Shown: piece after piece, positions 17,389-26,671 of the stretch
How the letters are laid out: each line of letters starts with the position of its first letter
Position numbering within the stretch: the first letter of the stretch is position 1
Assembly: GCA_963169195.1 (NCBI GenBank)
Contig: CAUJDN010000069.1
Location: forward strand, 54,766-118,765
Source of the DNA: Acidobacteriota bacterium
Lineage (GTDB): Bacteria > Acidobacteriota > Vicinamibacteria > Vicinamibacterales > UBA2999
Length of the DNA: 64,000 nucleotides
Reading direction: 5' to 3'
Notes under the pieces: generated by a model
The model's input: only the letters and a program-made list of their open reading frames with translations
Told to the model about the DNA's origin: nothing
Database searches by the model: none
Position numbers and translations under genes: made by a program

Positions 17389-18081
17389 TCACGACGCGGC
17401 GACGGCCTCTATTTCGGCACGGTCGAGGATCACGAAGCCGTCCTTCGCGGTGTGGACGACGTTCTCCTTCTCCCACCGGGACATGATGCGGATGCAGGTC
17501 TCGATGGTGGTGCCCGTCAGGTCCGCGAGCTCCTGGCGGTTCAGGGGCATGGGGAGGAAGATGCCGCCTTGTTCCGGGCGGCCCACCTGCTCGGCCAGCT
17601 TCAGGAACAGGCGCGCGAAGCGCGTTTCCACGCGTCCGCCGGTCAGCTCGGCGAGTCGCCGGGTCAGCTCGGCGATGCGGACGGTGAGCCCCGAGAGCAG
17701 CCCGCGCACGAGGGCCGGATGCTGCTCGAGCAGCCGGTAGAAGTCCCTCGCCTCCACGCGGACGCAGATGGTGTCCTCGAGCGCCAGGGCCGAGGCGGGA
17801 AACGAGGCGCCCTCGTACACGGCCACGGCGCCCAGCGGATCGCCCCCGCCGAAGATCTCCAGGATGATCTGCTTCCCCGAGGCCGTGGACTTGTAGATCT
17901 TCACCCGGCCCTCGACGATGACGAGGAAGGCGTCGCCCGGGTCGCCCTCCCGGAAGATCTCCTCGCCCCGGGGGTACTGCCGGAGGCGCGCGCACTCGCC
18001 GATTCGGGCGCGATCCGCGACCGACAGGCGTCGGAACAGCGGGATGCGACGCAGGATCTCTTCCGTGGGCTGGCTCGGCAC
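17389..18081 (-). CDS. Crp/Fnr-family transcription regulator of the nos/hemerythrin region
   Basis: 230 residues. Cyclic-nucleotide-binding-like beta roll at about 15-130 (GEEIFREGDPGDAFLVIVEGRVKIYK), long dimer helix, then a winged helix with LNRQELADLTGTTIETCIRIMSRWEKE. There is no N-terminal cysteine cluster, so it is not an oxygen-sensing [4Fe-4S] Fnr; it resembles Dnr/NnrR-type regulators. In the recognition helix the Glu and Arg of Fnr (E..R) are kept but the Fnr Ser is Ile. It lies 63 nt behind the hemerythrin gene, so both are probably one transcript under the palindrome at 18719-18734 and the gene may regulate itself. The start is GTG 18081 with no clear ribosome-binding site. Confidence 0.9.
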   Translation of the reverse strand: MPSQPTEEILRRIPLFRRLSVADRARIGECARLRQYPRGEEIFREGDPGDAFLVIVEGRVKIYKSTASGKQIILEIFGGGDPLGAVAVYEGASFPASALALEDTICVRVEARDFYRLLEQHPALVRGLLSGLTVRIAELTRRLAELTGGRVETRFARLFLKLAEQVGRPEQGGIFLPMPLNRQELADLTGTTIETCIRIMSRWEKENVVHTAKDGFVILDRAEIEAVAAS

Positions 18082-18144
18082 GGAGGGATCATAAGCGAGG
18101 ACGGCAAAAGGCCAAAAACGGAAGCCTTCTGACGCCCGCCGTCC

Positions 18145-18672
18145 CTATCCCAGCTGCCGTTCCACCTCGAGGGCCTGCGGGAACAGCACCTCGTTCTCGA
18201 ACCGGACGTGCTCTGCCAGCGTCGCGTCGAGCGCGGCCAGGGCCTCGTAGGCGTGTCGCCACCGCTCGCCGGCGTCCACGGGCACGGCCAGCCCGGCCGT
18301 GGTCACCCGGAGGCGGTCCAGCAGCTCGTGGAGGCGTGCGTGCTCGCCTTCCAGCAGGCGGACCGGGTTGAGGACGCTCGGAAAGGGCAGGGGCGGGCGC
18401 GGCTGGCCGGCGCGCGCGGCCTCGGCCAGCGACACCAGCGCGGGGAAGAGAATGTTCTCCTCCTTGGACAGGTGCAGCTCGAGGAAGTGCGCGAGCTCGC
18501 CGTACTGCTCGATCACCTCGGGCGCCGGCGGGCCGTTGTCGGCCAGCGGCGCGAGCAGGTCGGCCACGCGCTGGAGATCCAGCCGGATATCGTGATGGCG
18601 TCGCGCAGTCGCGTACTCGCAGAGCTTGTCGAGCGCCACCGAGCCGCCGTGAGGTGAGGGCAAATCGGCCAT
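18145..18672 (-). CDS. Hemerythrin-like di-iron protein
   Basis: 175 residues from ATG 18672. The four-helix hemerythrin ligands are visible: RRHHDIRLD, ELHLSKEENILFPAL, EGEHARLHELLDRL and AEHVRFENEVLFPQAL. Such stand-alone cytoplasmic proteins bind O2 or NO, or repair iron centres (YtfE/Ric type). Beside a Crp/Fnr regulator and nos genes, an NO-related role is likely. A GTG at 18708 gives 12 more residues, but I chose 18672 because the operator then sits 46 nt upstream, as in the nos promoter. Confidence 0.85.
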   Translation of the reverse strand: MADLPSPHGGSVALDKLCEYATARRHHDIRLDLQRVADLLAPLADNGPPAPEVIEQYGELAHFLELHLSKEENILFPALVSLAEAARAGQPRPPLPFPSVLNPVRLLEGEHARLHELLDRLRVTTAGLAVPVDAGERWRHAYEALAALDATLAEHVRFENEVLFPQALEVERQLG

Positions 18673-18718
18673 GCACACCCGCGCAGGCCTCAGGGTAGGC
18701 TGCCTCACCCGCCGGCTA

Positions 18719-18734
18719 TATGACGGCGGTCATA
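18719..18734. promoter_or_regulatory. Palindromic operator upstream of hemerythrin-regulator operon
   Basis: TATGAC GGCG GTCATA, perfect 6-bp arms with a 4-bp spacer, identical in both arms to the site at 6008-6023. It lies 46 nt before the hemerythrin start. It also overlaps the stop codon of the glycosyltransferase gene transcribed in from the right. Confidence 0.75.
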
Positions 18735-19497
18735 CTTCCCTTACATCCGCGTGCGCCGTGTCGTGCGGCCGGTGGCGCAGGATCTCCGAGAGGAAGTTGC
18801 GCACGTACAGCCCGAAGACCGCGCCCTTCCCCATGGCCTTGTAGCGCCGGGCCGAGGTGTAGAGGACGCAGCGGGGGCGCAGGTCCACCCGGCCGGCGCG
18901 GAAGAGGCGGCGCCCCAGGTTGGTGTCCTCGCCGTGGAACTCGATGGTCGTGTCGAAGCCGCCAATCCGCTCGAGCGCCTCGCGGCGCACGGCGAAGTTC
19001 CCCCCGTAGAACACCACGCCGATGCGGAGCACGTGCTTCACCAGCCCGTGGGTCGCCGGGGCCAGCGTCAGGTCGTACGCGCGCACGAGCGCGCGGCCCA
19101 GCCAGTCCCAGTCGTAGAAGCGGTAGGCGCCGGACAGGGCGATGAGGTCGGGTGTCGTCAGGAAGCACCGTTCCACCTGGCCGAGCCACTCGAGCGGCGC
19201 ACGGCAGTCGGCGTCGACGTAGACGAGCAAGTCGCCCCGGGCCTCGAGCCGCCCGCGCTCCCGGGCCACGACGAGCCCCTTCCGGGGCTCGCCGACCACG
19301 CGGACACCCGGCACGGCCGCCGCCACCGCGCCGGTGGCGTCGGTGCTGGCGTTGTCGATCACCAGCACTTCATCCGGGCGCCGGAGCTGTGCCAGCAGCG
19401 AGTGCAGGCAGCCGGGGAGCAGCGCCTCCTCGTTGTGCGCGCAGACGATGACGGAGATGACAGGCCGTGCCGGCGCGCGGGACCCGCCGGCCGTCAT
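18730..19497 (-). CDS. Family 2 glycosyltransferase
   Basis: 255 residues from ATG 19497. The GT-A fold is shown by ISVIVCAHNEEALLPGCLHSLL at the N-terminus, VIDNASTDATGAV near residue 50 and the metal-binding DxD in LLVYVDADCRAPLEWL near residue 95. Later come GGNFAVRREALERIGGFD and HGEDTNLGRRLF, typical of sugar transferases acting on lipid or surface acceptors. The start overlaps the PHP-domain gene end by 4 nt, so the two are coupled. Its stop codon lies inside the hemerythrin operator. Confidence 0.9.
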   Translation of the reverse strand: MTAGGSRAPARPVISVIVCAHNEEALLPGCLHSLLAQLRRPDEVLVIDNASTDATGAVAAAVPGVRVVGEPRKGLVVARERGRLEARGDLLVYVDADCRAPLEWLGQVERCFLTTPDLIALSGAYRFYDWDWLGRALVRAYDLTLAPATHGLVKHVLRIGVVFYGGNFAVRREALERIGGFDTTIEFHGEDTNLGRRLFRAGRVDLRPRCVLYTSARRYKAMGKGAVFGLYVRNFLSEILRHRPHDTAHADVREV

Positions 19498-20270
19498 GCC
19501 GCCTGCCAGGCCCCGGGACGGAACAGCGTGATGGCCACGTCGACGTTGTCGCAGAGCGCCTTCCGGATGGCCGGCCAGTTCTTCTCGGCGCGGATGAGGG
19601 TCTTCCACGAGTAGAGGTGCTTCGCCTTGTGGAAATCGCTGTTGGCGACGTAGGGAAAGTGCTTCACGCTGGTCACGGAGAACAGATCGTCGCGGTTGGC
19701 GGCCTCCCACACGTCGACGAGATGGGACAGGTCGCTTCGGTTGTCCCAGAGATGGCAGGTGCTGATCTCGATGCGCCGCGTCGTGCGGTGATGCGGGTGG
19801 CAGGCGATGCTCAGCGCGTCCTGCCTCCGGATCTCGCGCAGGATGTCCACGGCGGGCTGGTCGGCGCTGATGTAGCGCTTGATGTCCAGCGCGATGATGT
19901 GGGCGTTCCGCTTCCCCTTCCCGTTGATGTGGTTCTGCGTCACCTCGGCGCCCGGGATGACGAGCAGGCCGTACTTCCTCATCGCGCGCTCGCCCTCCTC
20001 GCGGATGTCGTCGAGATAGTCGTCGAAGCACCACGCCTGCACGCCGAAGGCGCGCGTCCCGAGCGTGGCGAGCCGGCCCAGCCTCGCCAGCAGGTCCTTC
20101 TTCATCAGGATGTGGTCGGTGATGGCGATGACGTCGAACTTGCCGGTCTGCCCGTAGAGATCGACCACGTCGCGGATGGTGAGACGGCCGTCGCTCCAGC
20201 GCGTGTGCACGTGAAAGTCGCACAGGAGGAACGGGCCGTATCCCGGCATCCATTGCACGGTAGCGCGCAC
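19494..20270 (-). CDS. PHP-domain phosphoesterase
   Basis: 258 residues. PHP metal motifs are present: FHVHTRWSDG near residue 19, AITDH near residue 49, PGAEVTQNHING near residue 95, ACHPHHR near residue 157 and VANSDFH near residue 205. This trinuclear-metal fold hydrolyses phosphoesters. It is coupled to the family 2 glycosyltransferase and may act on the same cell-surface compound, though the substrate is unknown. A GTG at 20270 is used here; an ATG at 20249 (MPGYGPF) is an equally good start. Confidence 0.85.
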   Translation of the reverse strand: MRATVQWMPGYGPFLLCDFHVHTRWSDGRLTIRDVVDLYGQTGKFDVIAITDHILMKKDLLARLGRLATLGTRAFGVQAWCFDDYLDDIREEGERAMRKYGLLVIPGAEVTQNHINGKGKRNAHIIALDIKRYISADQPAVDILREIRRQDALSIACHPHHRTTRRIEISTCHLWDNRSDLSHLVDVWEAANRDDLFSVTSVKHFPYVANSDFHKAKHLYSWKTLIRAEKNWPAIRKALCDNVDVAITLFRPGAWQAA

Positions 20271-20479
20271 CTGTGACGGCCGCGTGCCGAAGTGGTGACG
20301 ACGGCGTCACGTCTGCGGGAGGACGACGGACGAGGGCACGCAGGCGACTCCCGCATCTCTTTACCTGGGCATCACGTCCTCGTCTCGGATCCGTCACGGG
20401 CGGCGGCCACACTCCTGCACAACAGCGTCGGATGCGCGGCGCATTGGCGACCGCGCATCCCCGTCACTCAGGAGAAGGC

Positions 20480-21832
20480 ATGAAGAACACCACCGTATCC
20501 CGACGCAACTTCATCCAGCTGGGCGCGACCGTAGGCGGCGCCATCGGGCTGGGCTTCACCGACTTCGGCCGCGTGCGCGCCGACGTACCCCAGTACGGCG
20601 GCACCATCCCCGGCTTCGGCCCCCTGGTGCCCACCGCCTCGGAGAACACCGGCGAGGTCCTGCTGGCGCTGCCCGAGGGCTTCAAGTACAACGTGCTCAT
20701 CCGGAATGGCGACGTCATGTCCGACGGACGCCCGTTCCCGAGCAACGCCGACGGCACGGGCGCGTTCGACTTCAACGGCCTGGTGCGACTCGTCTGCAAC
20801 CACGAGCGGTCGTCCGGCCCCGCCATCGGCAGCTTCCCCTACGATGCCGGCGCCGGCGGCGGGACGACGACCCTGACCGTCGATCCGGCCACGCGGCTGC
20901 TCACCGAGAGCTTCGTCAGCTCCAGCGGCCACGTGCGCAACTGCGCGGGCGGCGTCACGCCCTGGGGCACGTGGCTCACCTGCGAGGAGACCACGCAGGG
21001 GCCGTCAGGGGCCTACCTGCGGCAGCACGGGTACATCTTCGAGGTGCCGGCGTTCGCCTCGACCGAAACGCCCACCCTGCCGCTCGTGAACCTCGGCCTG
21101 CACTACCCCGAGGCCGCCGTCGTGGACCCGAAGACGGGCATCGTCTACATCACGTCGGACCGCGGCCCCTGCGGCACGTTCCGCTTCGTGCCCGACGTGC
21201 CAGGCGACCTCACGCGGCCCGGCCGCGTGCAGATGCTGGCGGTCGAGGGCCTGCCCGGCTACGACACGCGGCGCGACCAGCAGCCGAAGGTGAAGCTGCC
21301 CGTCACGTGGGTCGACATCGACGACCCGAGCAACGAGGCCGCGTACCGGGCCGACGCGCTCTACACCTACCGGCAGGGCCTTGCGAAAGGCGGTGCCACG
21401 TTCTCGCGCGGTGAGGGGGCCTGGTACTCGCGTAACAGCGTGTTCTTCGCGTGCTCGAATGGCGGGAATGCCGGCCTCGGCCAGATCTTCGAGCTGCACC
21501 TGAAGAACAACGACGTGCAGCAGCTCGAGCTTCTGTTCGAGTCGACCGACATCGCGGCGATGGGCGCGCCGGACAACATCTGCGTGTCGCCGAGCGGCAA
21601 CAACCTCATCATCTGCGAAGACGGCAGCGGCGCCGAGTACCTCCACCTGCTGCGCCGGAGCGGCAACCAGATCTATCGCCTGGCCGAGAACATGTACCCC
21701 GGCCAGACCGGCAGCGAGTGGGCCGGCGCCTGCTTCAGCCCCGACGGCCGGACGCTGTTCGCGAACCTCCAGGGTGCCAGCGTGATGTTCGCCATCTGGG
21801 CGGATCGGAACCGCTGGGCCTCGATCACCTAG
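20480..21832 (+). CDS. Secreted PhoX-like (DUF839) protein
   Basis: 450 residues from ATG 20480, preceded by GGAGAAGG. A Tat signal is clear: SRRNFIQLGATVGGAIGLGF. The body matches the PhoX/DUF839 beta-propeller: LVCNHERSSGPAIG, CAGGVTPWGTWLTCEE, RGPCGTFRFVPD and EWAGACFSPDGRTLFANLQ. PhoX members are Ca/Fe-dependent periplasmic phosphatases, but many DUF839 proteins are uncharacterised, so activity on phosphate esters is inferred. It is divergent from the PHP gene with about 200 nt between, in which I see no further gene. Confidence 0.88.
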   Translation: MKNTTVSRRNFIQLGATVGGAIGLGFTDFGRVRADVPQYGGTIPGFGPLVPTASENTGEVLLALPEGFKYNVLIRNGDVMSDGRPFPSNADGTGAFDFNGLVRLVCNHERSSGPAIGSFPYDAGAGGGTTTLTVDPATRLLTESFVSSSGHVRNCAGGVTPWGTWLTCEETTQGPSGAYLRQHGYIFEVPAFASTETPTLPLVNLGLHYPEAAVVDPKTGIVYITSDRGPCGTFRFVPDVPGDLTRPGRVQMLAVEGLPGYDTRRDQQPKVKLPVTWVDIDDPSNEAAYRADALYTYRQGLAKGGATFSRGEGAWYSRNSVFFACSNGGNAGLGQIFELHLKNNDVQQLELLFESTDIAAMGAPDNICVSPSGNNLIICEDGSGAEYLHLLRRSGNQIYRLAENMYPGQTGSEWAGACFSPDGRTLFANLQGASVMFAIWADRNRWASIT

Positions 21833-21856
21833 CAGCTGTCCGCGGAACACGATGAT

Positions 21857-21983
21857 CGCGAAGGGCACGAAGCACGACACGAAGCCGTTGGCGGGGCCGC
21901 TCGAGAGCAGGAGGTTTCAGCTGCCGTCGGCTGGCCCGGTCCGTCCCTTGATTCGTGGCGTGGCTGCCTTCGTGCCCTTCGCG
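21857..21983. repeat. 16-bp inverted repeat CGCGAAGGGCACGAAG in intergenic space
   Basis: CGCGAAGGGCACGAAG at 21857-21872 recurs in exact reverse complement at 21968-21983. Degenerate ACGAAG units surround both arms. It lies between the ends of two convergent genes (PhoX-like and the small DUF2905 gene) and could form a long-range hairpin. Confidence 0.7.
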
Positions 21984-22005
21984 TCCTTCGTGTCCGCGGG
22001 ACGCA

Positions 22006-22218
22006 CTACCGTCGGAAGAAGGCCGCGAGGAGCGAGAGGACGATGCTGATGAGGATGGAGGTGACGATCGGGAAGTAGAACCGGACGTGCTCGCGCTCGA
22101 TGACGATGTCGCCGGGCAGGCGCCCCAGCCAGGGGATCTTCCCCCCGAAGGAGAGGAGCGCGCCCACCACCAGCATCGCGCCGCCCGCGAACATCAGCAT
22201 CCGGCCCAGGTCACCCAT
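22006..22218 (-). CDS. Small DUF2905-type membrane protein
   Basis: 70 residues with two hydrophobic helices (MLMFAGGAMLVVGALLSFG and YFPIVTSILISIVLSLLAAFF) separated by the conserved loop KIPWLGRLPGDIVIERE. This is the DUF2905 pattern; the function is unknown. It lies 80 nt behind argG on the same strand and may share its transcript. Confidence 0.85.
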   Translation of the reverse strand: MGDLGRMLMFAGGAMLVVGALLSFGGKIPWLGRLPGDIVIEREHVRFYFPIVTSILISIVLSLLAAFFRR

Positions 22219-22298
22219 CAGCTTCGCGACGCCGGGGCTGGAGCCCCGGACCTCCGTTCGAGTCGCCCCGTCGGCGCCCGACGCATCGTCACCGACGT

Positions 22299-23651
<1,353 letters not shown>

Positions 23652-23769
23652 TCATACGTGATCGGGTGCTCGGGGGGCACGGCCCGGCCCGACCGCGACC
23701 ATCGACGACGGCGGCCTGAAGCCGGTGGCTGGTCGGCGGCCATCCGGCCTGGGTGATGTTGCCCGGAGA

Positions 23770-24774
23770 TCACCGCAGGACATCGTCCAGCGAGCGGCGT
23801 GGCGTGTGCGTTCTCGGCGGCGCGGCGTGGCCCAGGCGGAAGGGCTGCAGCGGCACACCGCTCCGTCCCGGCAGCAGCGCCGACAGGCCCTCGCGCGTCT
23901 CGTCCAGCTGCAGGACCTGGCTCACGGGTTGAAGCGCGAGGCCGCGGAGCGTGGCCGCGAGGTAGAGCCGCTCCAGCACCTGGCCGACGCGCACCTGGCC
24001 CTGCCGCGTGCTCGCCGGCGCGCAGATGACACCGATGGCCGGCGAGCTCATCAGCGCCTTGTGGTCCGCCTTCGAGAAGCGCGAGGCCGGCATGAGGTGC
24101 GACACCGCGAAGCGCCCCAGCGTCGCGATGACCCACGGCGTGCCGAACGCGCCGGTCCCGATGATCTCGCCCAGTTCGTGCCGGTAGTCGGCGTCCGACA
24201 GCAGCACGGCGTCCGCGCGCATGACCAACGCGTCCAGCTTCGCCCTCCCCACGTCGTCGGTGATCCAGTGCAGCTCGAGGCCGGGCTCGATGCAGCTCTC
24301 CGAGAGCCGCGCGAGCTCCTCCCGCGGAACGGCCGTGCCGTCGTACACGCCATGGTTCGTCCGGCGACGCGTGATGACCTCGAAGCGAGCGTCGGGGGCG
24401 GTTCCCGTCACGCCGCCCGCCTCGAAACGCACGCGCACCACCGGGGTGTCGTCATCGACGCCCGAGAGGTAGTCGGCTGCCGTGCGGTAGCCGAAGTGCG
24501 TGGCGGCGATCAGGAGGTTCTCGAGCGCGCATCCGAGGCTGATGAACATCTCGCGCTGGTCGGCGTCGGCGATGCGCTGCCACCGCGAGAGGTCCAGGTG
24601 CAGCTCCACGCAGTCGGTCGTCACGCGGAACCGCCACGGCTGGGTGTTCCGGGTCGAGGGCGCGAGCAGCGCGTAGCGGATGAGGAAGCGCAGCCGGTCG
24701 GTGCCGGTCCCGCGCCGGGGAAAGTCTGCGGGGTTGATGTCCCAGGAACTCGGCGGCTGGGGGATGACATCCAT
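23770..24774 (-). CDS. Acg-type nitroreductase-fold protein
   Basis: 334 residues. Two nitroreductase-like halves are visible, with LIRYALLAPSTRNTQPWRF near residue 30 (FMN-binding text of Acg proteins), ITRRRTNHGVYDG near residue 135 and RVGQVLERLYLAATLRGLALQPVSQ near residue 262. Mycobacterial Acg (Rv2032), in the hypoxia/NO DosR regulon, sequesters flavin and has lost ordinary nitroreductase activity. A hypoxia or NO link would fit the nos region nearby but is inference. It diverges from the methyltransferase/cupin pair. Confidence 0.85.
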   Translation of the reverse strand: MDVIPQPPSSWDINPADFPRRGTGTDRLRFLIRYALLAPSTRNTQPWRFRVTTDCVELHLDLSRWQRIADADQREMFISLGCALENLLIAATHFGYRTAADYLSGVDDDTPVVRVRFEAGGVTGTAPDARFEVITRRRTNHGVYDGTAVPREELARLSESCIEPGLELHWITDDVGRAKLDALVMRADAVLLSDADYRHELGEIIGTGAFGTPWVIATLGRFAVSHLMPASRFSKADHKALMSSPAIGVICAPASTRQGQVRVGQVLERLYLAATLRGLALQPVSQVLQLDETREGLSALLPGRSGVPLQPFRLGHAAPPRTHTPRRSLDDVLR

Positions 24775-24817
24775 GGCTGTCCTTCCCCGATGGCGGTTGC
24801 AAGAATCCCGCCGGGCG

Positions 24818-24840
24818 AGTCGGGGACAGTCGGGGACAGT
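24818..24840. repeat. Two tandem copies of AGTCGGGGAC plus partial third
   Basis: AGTCGGGGAC is repeated twice and followed by AGTCCC, so that GGGACAGTCCC forms a short palindrome. It lies in the divergent promoter region between the nitroreductase and the methyltransferase. REP-like, with no coding function. Confidence 0.6.
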
Positions 24841-24930
24841 CCCTGTAAAATCCCGGCACTATGTGCGAACCCGGCCCGTCGCTGGCGGGTCCGCTGCCGG
24901 TTGCCGGAAAGCCGGCGACCAAGGCGCCGG

Positions 24931-24946
24931 TCTGACGGCCGTCATA
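24931..24946. promoter_or_regulatory. Candidate third palindromic operator (one mismatch)
   Basis: TCTGAC GGCC GTCATA matches the nos and hemerythrin operators except for one base (C for A) in the left arm. It lies 34 nt before the methyltransferase start, closer than in the other two cases, so its activity is less certain. Confidence 0.4.
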
Positions 24947-24980
24947 GGCGCGTCGCTGTACGCGATGCCAGGATGGCGCG

Positions 24981-25664
24981 ATGGACCCCCTTGCCGGATC
25001 GTCCTGGAGCCAGCCCCGGACGGTCGAGGGCTTCAGCAAGTCGCCCCCCAACGATCGCCTGATGCGTGTGGCAGCCGATGAGCTGGACCGCCGAAAGGGC
25101 GGCAGGGCCGTCGACATCGGTTGCGGTGCCGGACGCAACGCCGTCCCGCTGGCTCGCCTGGGTTGGGCGGTCATCGGCCTCGACCTTTCGTGGCCCATGG
25201 CCGCGGCGGCCGCCGAACGCGCCGTACGCGAGAAGGTCACGCTCGACGTCGTCCTGGCTCCGATGGAGGCGCTGCCCCTGCGGAGCCACTCCGCCGACCT
25301 GGTCGTGGCGCACGGCATCTGGAACCTCGCCCCGTCATCGAGCGTGTTCCGCGCAGCGATTCGCGAGGCGGCGCGCGTAGCCAGGCCGGGCGCGCTCTGC
25401 TTCGTCTTCACGTTCTCCCGGCATACCCTGTTGCCCGAGGCCAGGCCGGTCGCGGGCGAGCGCTTCGTCTTCACCGACTTCTCCGGCGGCCCGCAGTGCT
25501 TCCTCACCGAGGAGGAACTGGTCGACGAGATGGCCGCAGCCGGATTCGCGCCGGATCCTCACGTGCCGCTCATCGAGCACAACCTGCCCCGGCCGGGCGC
25601 CGTCCGGAGCGGCGCGCCGGTCATCTACGAAGGAGGTTTCCGTGTCCAGCATCCCGGCCGCTGA
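24981..25664 (+). CDS. Class I SAM-dependent methyltransferase
   Basis: 227 residues. The SAM motif is AVDIGCGAGRNAVPLARLGWAVIGLDLS near residue 43, followed by motif II-like DVVLAPMEALPL and ADLVVAHGIWNL. TehB/UbiE-like size. Its 3' end overlaps the cupin gene by 23 nt. AGGA lies 7 nt before the ATG. The substrate is unknown. Tellurite- or thiol-type detoxification is possible for such methyltransferase-cupin pairs, but nothing here proves it. Confidence 0.85.
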   Translation: MDPLAGSSWSQPRTVEGFSKSPPNDRLMRVAADELDRRKGGRAVDIGCGAGRNAVPLARLGWAVIGLDLSWPMAAAAAERAVREKVTLDVVLAPMEALPLRSHSADLVVAHGIWNLAPSSSVFRAAIREAARVARPGALCFVFTFSRHTLLPEARPVAGERFVFTDFSGGPQCFLTEEELVDEMAAAGFAPDPHVPLIEHNLPRPGAVRSGAPVIYEGGFRVQHPGR

Positions 25665-25974
25665 GGCCCTGTCCCTCGCCAGCCTGATCACGCCCACCGA
25701 GCAGGGTATCGCCAGCCGGATCCTGGCGAAGACCAGCGGCGGCAACCTCACGCTCTTCGCGTTCGACCAGGGACAAGGCCTGAGCGAGCACGCCACGCCC
25801 TACGACGCGCTGGTGCTGGTACTGGATGGCGAGCTCACGCTGACCATCGGCGGCACGCCCGTGAAGGCCGTGCCTGGCAGCGTGGTCCGCATGCCGGCCA
25901 ACGTGCCGCACGCGGTGGACGCGCCCGTTCCGGCGCGCATGATCCTCGTGATGTTCAAGGAGCTGAAGAGCTGA
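25642..25974 (+). CDS. Small cupin protein
   Basis: 110 residues from GTG 25642, with AGGAGG six nt upstream inside the end of the methyltransferase gene. One cupin barrel: HATPYDALVLVLDGELTLTIGG and PGSVVRMPANVPHAVDAP. Possible metal ligands are few (one early His, Asp, and the His of PHAV). It is probably co-made with the methyltransferase. Its 3' end overlaps the end of the convergent gene by 20 nt. Confidence 0.85.
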   Translation: MSSIPAAEALSLASLITPTEQGIASRILAKTSGGNLTLFAFDQGQGLSEHATPYDALVLVLDGELTLTIGGTPVKAVPGSVVRMPANVPHAVDAPVPARMILVMFKELKS

Positions 25975-26671
25975 GGGGCTGCACCCTGGCCGAGTGCGTG
26001 CGCTCCGCGTCCGCCTTGATCAGGCTGAGCGCCCGATGGCGGATCAGGATGATGCCGGCGGAGAAGACCATCCAGTACCGCCGGAAGCGCCGGTGCGCCC
26101 CGGTGTCCGTGGTCGCGACGCGCGTCTCGGTCCGAAGGATCGAGGCCGACGGCCCGCGCGGCTCGACGACGAAGGTCCAGACAATCTTCACGTAGCCCGG
26201 CTCGCTGAACGCGGCGAACGCGGCGGGCGGAAGGCTTCGAAACGTGACATCGGCCAGCCACGGCTGCGTGATCGCTCCCATCACGAGCACGCGGCCCGGC
26301 TCCTCCTCGAGCACGCCCCAGCCGATGTCACGCAGTTCCTCGAGGAAGGCGCGCGGGCGTTCGGGCGCGGCGTCGTGTGCCCCCAGCATGCGCTCCCGGG
26401 CCCTGAAGATGGCCTGGACGAGGCCCGAGCGGCGAAGGTCCAAGGCCAGCGCCGCCGCATAGGTGACGTCGGCGGGCGCGGCCACGCGCACGTCGTGTCG
26501 CTCGGCCACGACGAACGCCGGCATGTATCGGTCCAGCAACGGGTCGGCCGGGCGCCGGTGGACCCTGCCGTAGCGGTACCACGTGCGCGCGAGGTAGGCG
26601 AGCCCGACGGTCGCGCCGGCGGCGGCGATGGCCGTGAGGACGCGAGCGGGGGTGAATCTAGCGCGCGACAT
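25955..26671 (-). CDS. Membrane-anchored SRPBCC-like protein
   Basis: 238 residues from ATG 26671. One N-terminal helix (VLTAIAAAGATVGLAYLARTWYRYG). The rest resembles the SRPBCC/START fold: DVRVAAPADVTYAAAL, VTFRSLPPAAFAAFSEPGYVKIVWTFVVEP and ILRTETRVATTD. The family binds hydrophobic ligands; function unknown. It is third in a three-gene minus-strand operon, overlapping the gene before it by 14 nt. Confidence 0.7.
   Translation of the reverse strand: MSRARFTPARVLTAIAAAGATVGLAYLARTWYRYGRVHRRPADPLLDRYMPAFVVAERHDVRVAAPADVTYAAALALDLRRSGLVQAIFRARERMLGAHDAAPERPRAFLEELRDIGWGVLEEEPGRVLVMGAITQPWLADVTFRSLPPAAFAAFSEPGYVKIVWTFVVEPRGPSASILRTETRVATTDTGAHRRFRRYWMVFSAGIILIRHRALSLIKADAERTHSARVQPLSSSAP

Noticed and set aside
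18719..18734. Terminator of the glycosyltransferase gene
   Set aside because: Arms of only 6 bp without a T-run, and the same sequence occurs before the nos run where a terminator makes no sense; an operator is the better reading.
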